Source of the DNA: Calothrix brevissima NIES-22
GTDB taxonomy: Bacteria > Cyanobacteriota > Cyanobacteriia > Cyanobacteriales > Nostocaceae
NCBI RefSeq assembly: GCF_002367995.1
Contig: NZ_AP018207.1
Coordinates: 3,781,083-3,845,082, forward strand
Reading direction: 5' to 3'
DNA length: 64,000 nt
Below the pieces are notes generated by a model. That model worked only from the letters and a program-made list of their open reading frames with translations. It had not been told where the DNA came from and did not search any database. Below, piece after piece: positions 60,403 through 64,000 of this stretch; within the stretch, counting starts at the first letter, position 1, and each line of letters starts with the position of its first letter. The translations under genes and the position numbers were made by a program.

Positions 60403-61674
60403 TTAATTTTTCCCATTCGGACGCTGAATAATCGTCTCTATCACGCGCCGCTTCGCTTTTGGATCGATTCCTACCAAACGCAGATATTCACCGCTATATT
60501 CCTCTAGACATGATTCTAAAGCCGAAATGGCATCGGAATGTGCATCAATGTGAGTATTCAGACAACTTTGCCAAGAACCTGTACGAAAACGACGTTCATC
60601 AACGTGTTCAATATTAATGGTGTAACCTTGCGCCAAAATTTGCCGAATCTGTTCTTGGGTTTCTAATGTTAAATGTGGACTCGACGCTTGCTTATTTGCA
60701 CCATTCGTTTTTGCAACTTGCTTTCCACTATCACTTGACGGCTGACTAGTTGGTGTCACATTGGGAGGTGGCGCAGCTTGATAAGTTCTACCGCGATTGA
60801 GGCGATTATATTCATCAACCAACTGGGAATTTTCTACCCGTTTTTGTTCACCTACCATCAAGTGACCAGATTCAATTAAATGGGATAGGCTAAAATCTGG
60901 CTTTTTAAATGCTGGCGGCCCTTCTAAGCTATTGACAACACGTAAGGAAATGCGCTCAAATCCTATATTATGGATAAACTCACGGATTTGTTCGTCATAA
61001 ATGCGCGATCGCAATGCACTAAAGAAATCAATCGATTGATTAACAAAAGTATCAACTAACTGTTCTACTTCTTTTTGCGAAAGTCCATCTGGTGCAAAAA
61101 TTCCGCCCACAATCCCCACTTTATCATCACGGCTGGGTTCCCAATAAAATTTTTCCATGCGCCCGTCACGAATTAACGGTGCATACAGGGTAGTAAAATC
61201 ATTACCGGTGACAATAATCGGTACGCGACGCAAAGGTGTGGAATCGTAGCTTCCAGGTAACTGCACATCGGTAGGATTATCCGCAATATTCATCAGTGTG
61301 GCATTCACCAACTGAGTATTTACTGTATATTGAGTGCCTTCATCAAATCTACCTGCACCCGCATCTAAATCGTTAATCATCAACACGCACATTTTACCGC
61401 GCACTTTGCTTAATTCCGACGTTTCTCGGTAGCGTAAGCGAATTAAACGTGCTGGATCTCCCGCATCAGGACTTTCTAATTCACCACCAGAGATGAGTGT
61501 TACTTCCACACCCATTTTTTCAAAAGCTAATTCACATTGAAAGGTTTTACCTTCACCTTTACGTCCATGAATCCCTAAAATCAAAGGTACTCTAATACCA
61601 GGAAGATTTAAGAAGTTTTTGGTAATGTGGACAGCAATTTTATCCAAAAATCGAGGAGCAATGTAGTAACCCAT
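60403..61674 (-). CDS. rca: Rubisco activase with C-terminal SSUL domain
   Basis: A 423-residue AAA+ protein. The N-terminal motor (about residues 1-290) has Walker A GIHGRKGEGKT, Walker B CVLMINDLDAG and Arg-finger region GRMEKFYWEPSRDD. A flexible linker (about 295-333, Pro/Ser/Gln-rich) leads to a RbcS-like SSUL domain (about 336-415, starting with ETQEQIRQILAQGY and GSWQSC). In heterocystous cyanobacteria the SSUL domain brings Rca to Rubisco in carboxysomes, where the motor remodels inhibited Rubisco. No rbcLXS genes are nearby. It appears monocistronic. Confidence 0.93.
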   Translation of the reverse strand: MGYYIAPRFLDKIAVHITKNFLNLPGIRVPLILGIHGRKGEGKTFQCELAFEKMGVEVTLISGGELESPDAGDPARLIRLRYRETSELSKVRGKMCVLMINDLDAGAGRFDEGTQYTVNTQLVNATLMNIADNPTDVQLPGSYDSTPLRRVPIIVTGNDFTTLYAPLIRDGRMEKFYWEPSRDDKVGIVGGIFAPDGLSQKEVEQLVDTFVNQSIDFFSALRSRIYDEQIREFIHNIGFERISLRVVNSLEGPPAFKKPDFSLSHLIESGHLMVGEQKRVENSQLVDEYNRLNRGRTYQAAPPPNVTPTSQPSSDSGKQVAKTNGANKQASSPHLTLETQEQIRQILAQGYTINIEHVDERRFRTGSWQSCLNTHIDAHSDAISALESCLEEYSGEYLRLVGIDPKAKRRVIETIIQRPNGKN

Positions 61675-61763
61675 AAAATTGTTCTTGCCTGGGAGTTATT
61701 AAAATAATGCTACGTGTTTTTGTGTCAAATTTTATTTATCTTTTGGTATAAAGATAATCCTAA

Positions 61764-62144
61764 CTACCACAATCGCTGAATTGGATAGGCATCAAAAATT
61801 GTATCAGCACTCAGTATAGGAATATTTTCTACTATAGACTGTGCAATTAACAGCCTGTCAAATGGATCGCGGTGATGTAAAGGAAGTTGGGAAACAACTA
61901 TAATCTCTTCTCTAGCAATCGGTATTACTTCAATACCATTGTTAATTATTTGCTGTTCAATAAACTCTGGAAAACTCATATTGAAGTTGAGTTTACCAAT
62001 ACTGTGTTTGATTGCCATTTCCCAAACACTGACAAGACTCAGCAGGTTATCATTGTTTTCAATTTGCGATCGCAAATTCTCGCTAATTCTTGGATTACCC
62101 ATAACAAACCAAATAAAAGTATGAGTATCCAGTATTTGTCTCAT
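61764..62144 (-). CDS. VapC-type PIN toxin
   Basis: A 126-residue PIN-domain protein, probable RNase toxin. The acidic residues are Asp6 (ILDTHTF), Glu42 (SVWEMAIKHS), Asp93 (HHRDPFDRLL) and Asp114 (LSADTIFDAY). The LPLHHRDPFDRLLIAQS block is typical of the subgroup. The start overlaps the antitoxin stop by 4 bp (ATGA), the normal order of antitoxin then toxin. It probably cuts a specific RNA when free of antitoxin; the target is not known. Confidence 0.88.
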   Translation of the reverse strand: MRQILDTHTFIWFVMGNPRISENLRSQIENNDNLLSLVSVWEMAIKHSIGKLNFNMSFPEFIEQQIINNGIEVIPIAREEIIVVSQLPLHHRDPFDRLLIAQSIVENIPILSADTIFDAYPIQRLW

Positions 62145-62368
62145 TCCATATATTCCTTAAAATCTTCTAATGGTTCGTCAAAGTCATCAGATATAGTTAT
62201 TAATCCCTTAGCACTACCAAACTGAGGACGGCGTTTAACTGGTGATACAGGTGTTAACTTGACTACAGGTTGATTGTCTTTGATAATAATAATTTCTTCA
62301 CCGCTCAGGGCTGCTTCAATCAAATCAGATAAGTGTTGTGATGCTTCATCTAGAGTAATTTGCTGCAT
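62141..62368 (-). CDS. Phd/YefM-family antitoxin
   Basis: A 75-residue antitoxin with the Phd/YefM N-terminal DNA-binding fold (ITLDEASQHLSDLIEAALSG, EEIIIIKDNQPVVKL) and an acidic C-terminal tail that should block the toxin (SDDFDEPLEDFKEYME). The pair with the downstream PIN toxin forms a type II module and is expected to repress its own promoter at about 62370-62445. Confidence 0.88.
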   Translation of the reverse strand: MQQITLDEASQHLSDLIEAALSGEEIIIIKDNQPVVKLTPVSPVKRRPQFGSAKGLITISDDFDEPLEDFKEYME

Positions 62369-62445
62369 AAATACTACCTTCAGATATTTAATTCTAGGTT
62401 AATCTCAATCTCTATATCAATATTCAAGCCAAAATATTTGAGTAA

Positions 62446-63108
62446 TTATCTTAAAAATTGTTGATGCACTTGCGAGTTCAATCCTTGCTGTAATATCGCT
62501 AAAACTTGCGTCATTTCTCCAGTTAATAATGCAGTCACATCCAACCATAAACCAGGAAATACACGACTTTTAATAATCCCATCAGCATCAGGGTTTAATG
62601 TGACATACTCACCATTTTCTAAAATAAACCAATCAAATTTATTTTCAAATACTTGCCAAACAATATATTCTTTAACGCCATTGCGACGATATACTCGCTT
62701 TTTATCATATAAATCATTAGCCGCACTACTAGCAGCAACTTCTGCAATTAATTCAGGTGCGCCTTCTATATAGTCATCTTCGCTAATTCGAGTTTGTCCA
62801 CCGAGTTGTTCGTTAAGTATCAGTACAACATCCGGTTGTACTTCATTATCTGCATCTAAGCGGACTGTTGTATTATCGCCTAACTCCACACCTGGGGTAG
62901 AAACTTTGTAAGTACCTAACCAGATAATCAAGTTCCCATGAGGCTGTCCATGACTTTTAAAACGTAATGGTGAGGCCACGTAAACGACTCCTTCGATTAA
63001 TTCTGCTTTTTTAATATTCGACATCGTATGATAGCGACGTTCAAATTCTCGGCGAGTTAGGCGATCGCCACTTTCTAAAGGTGGTATTTTGATATCTGAA
63101 GCTGTCAT
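62446..63108 (-). CDS. Uma2-family putative endonuclease
   Basis: A 220-residue Uma2/DUF820 protein. It has GDRLTRREFERRYHTM, LIEGVVYVASPLRFKSHG, EVQPDVVLI (Asp of the nuclease core), APELIAEVAASSAANDLYDKK (ExA) and YRRNGVKEYIVWQV in order. The extended C-terminal tail (MTQVLAILQQGLNSQVHQQF) is common in one clade. Cellular role unknown. It is transcribed in the same direction as its neighbours but with its own gap on both sides. Confidence 0.87.
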   Translation of the reverse strand: MTASDIKIPPLESGDRLTRREFERRYHTMSNIKKAELIEGVVYVASPLRFKSHGQPHGNLIIWLGTYKVSTPGVELGDNTTVRLDADNEVQPDVVLILNEQLGGQTRISEDDYIEGAPELIAEVAASSAANDLYDKKRVYRRNGVKEYIVWQVFENKFDWFILENGEYVTLNPDADGIIKSRVFPGLWLDVTALLTGEMTQVLAILQQGLNSQVHQQFLR

Positions 63109-63155
63109 TTATGAATTCCTCAAAAAAATTTCTCTGCATCTAGTATAAGCAATTC

Positions 63156-63767
63156 TTATATAAACCAATTTTTCCAAGCTTCCCAACGATCTACAAGTTG
63201 AGCAAATTCCTCGTAACCACCGGATCTTGGATGAGCACCATCATAATTTCTTGCTTCTTCTCTCCAAATTGTTGATTTTTGTAAATATTGAAAAATGTTG
63301 AGATAGGGAATATTTAATTCCTGACAAACTAAACCAAACTTTTGGACTAAATTAGCAATTCGTTGATTTTGTGCCTCATCTGTGCATGGAGGCGGACTTA
63401 CCATCAAAACTGGATATAGTTGTTGAGCCTGACTCAAAATATTGTGGATATTATCAATTGAATCTTCAACAGCAACACGAGTTTTACCGTTTTCAATAGT
63501 CGTGTCATTTACCCCAAAGGAAAATACTACTCTCCCGTCACATTCTTTTGGTAGGCGATAGCTAGCTTCTCTATACCAACGGTTTCTTAGTTCTGTACTT
63601 GTTTCTCGCCGCACACCTAAATTATAGTAAGTAATTTCATAACCTTTCTTCTGCGCATTTACACAAATTCTCCCAGTCCAGCCAAGACATTCTTGATCGC
63701 CTGTACCATTTACAAAAGACTCACCCAGAAAGCAAATTCTCATTTGGGATGGAGATTTTTCAGTCAT
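63156..63767 (-). CDS. SGNH/GDSL-family hydrolase
   Basis: A 203-residue putative esterase. Block I carries the nucleophile Ser in FLGESFVNGTGD (GES instead of GDS). Block II Gly lies in YYNLGVRRETS. Block III Asn is in FSFGVNDTT. Block V has the Asp-His pair in YDGAHPRSGGYEEFA. The family deacylates lipids, sugars or peptidoglycan-linked acyl groups; there is no signal peptide, so it is likely cytosolic. The start at 63767 (MTEKSPSQM) could also be the Met nine codons on (MRICFLG), where homology starts. Confidence 0.83.
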   Translation of the reverse strand: MTEKSPSQMRICFLGESFVNGTGDQECLGWTGRICVNAQKKGYEITYYNLGVRRETSTELRNRWYREASYRLPKECDGRVVFSFGVNDTTIENGKTRVAVEDSIDNIHNILSQAQQLYPVLMVSPPPCTDEAQNQRIANLVQKFGLVCQELNIPYLNIFQYLQKSTIWREEARNYDGAHPRSGGYEEFAQLVDRWEAWKNWFI

Positions 63768-63799
63768 TAAACCTCTACTCCATTGCTATAAAAATAAAA

Positions 63800-63827
63800 A
63801 AGAGAGGTAAAAATATATACCTCTCTT
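63800..63827. terminator. Hairpin upstream of the SGNH gene
   Basis: Perfect 10-bp arms AAGAGAGGTA / TACCTCTCTT, 33 bp outside the SGNH start. It could end a minus-strand transcript from beyond the window. After it only a short ACAAATG repeat (about 63921-63942) is seen up to base 64000. Confidence 0.5.
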
Positions 63828-64000
63828 GAATGAATTTAATTATTTAAGCTTAGTAAGTCGGCGGGAATAAACCAAACTAGATTACGCAAAGTAAATATGG
63901 TTGAAACCCTACGAATGACAAAGGACAAATGACAAATGACAGACTTCACCAGTTGTCTTTAATTGCACCGACTTACTCAAATCAGCTTTTAGTATCTGCT

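Noticed and set aside
61764-62368. The PIN/Phd pair as a novel system
   Set aside because: It is an ordinary type II toxin-antitoxin module with standard order and overlap.

Overview
The window is chromosomal DNA of a filamentous, almost certainly heterocyst-forming cyanobacterium (Nostocales; Nostoc/Calothrix-like). The evidence is the very frequent HIP1 octamer GCGATCGC, a fraC-fraD-fraE filament-integrity set, hormogonium-polysaccharide (hps) genes, an orthologue of the Nostoc punctiforme bacterial dynamin BDLP, a carboxysome-type Rubisco activase with an SSUL tail, a cyanobacterial heme oxygenase, PSRP-3/Ycf65, and many 7-bp tandem repeats at gene borders. No rRNA, tRNA, CRISPR array, insertion sequence or phage gene was found.

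Layout. 1-9 kb: tail of a degenerate histidine kinase, a HupE/UreJ-like membrane protein, a HAD phosphatase, ycf65, a Ser/Thr kinase with WD40 propeller, a Uma2 nuclease, a KGG stress protein, an overlooked 36-residue membrane peptide, a secreted protein and a tandem CobO-like protein. 9-13 kb: fraC, fraD, fraE and a pentapeptide-repeat protein. 13.7-15.6 kb: a translationally coupled AAA ATPase plus PIN-domain pair that looks like a defence or conflict module. 15.6-17.9 kb: rpsB-tsf, with a predicted H-type pseudoknot leader before rpsB and two strong hairpin terminators after tsf. 18.1-32.5 kb: a two-partner-secretion island built as two converging cassettes, TpsA1-CHAT1 on the plus strand and TpsA2-TpsB-CHAT2 on the minus strand. 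The CHAT proteins are secreted caspase-like TPR proteins. 32.6-38 kb: a COP23 protein, a solute-binding protein coupled to a histidine kinase, and small cyanobacterial proteins. 38-41.7 kb (minus strand): ABA4-like, EamA, CobW and heme oxygenase genes. 42.4-50.7 kb: glmM followed by hpsL and four glycosyltransferases. 50.8-57.2 kb: a 1-Cys peroxiredoxin, a Uma2, and a minus-strand membrane-remodelling set (small coiled-coil membrane protein, BDLP, and a second dynamin fused to a C-terminal J-domain). 57.5-64 kb: an oligopeptide-type permease, a ROK kinase, a lone AbrB-type protein, rca, a VapBC-type toxin-antitoxin pair, a third Uma2 and an SGNH hydrolase.

The genes group by cell-surface and multicellular themes: septal integrity (fra), motility polysaccharide (glmM plus hps), secreted adhesins with possible processing proteases (TPS/CHAT) and membrane remodelling (dynamins). 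The candidates most worth testing are the dynamin-J fusion operon, the AAA-PIN pair, the CHAT/TpsA island with its shared C-terminal motif, and the rpsB leader pseudoknot. All calls come from reading the sequence and from memory of protein families; no database search was run.
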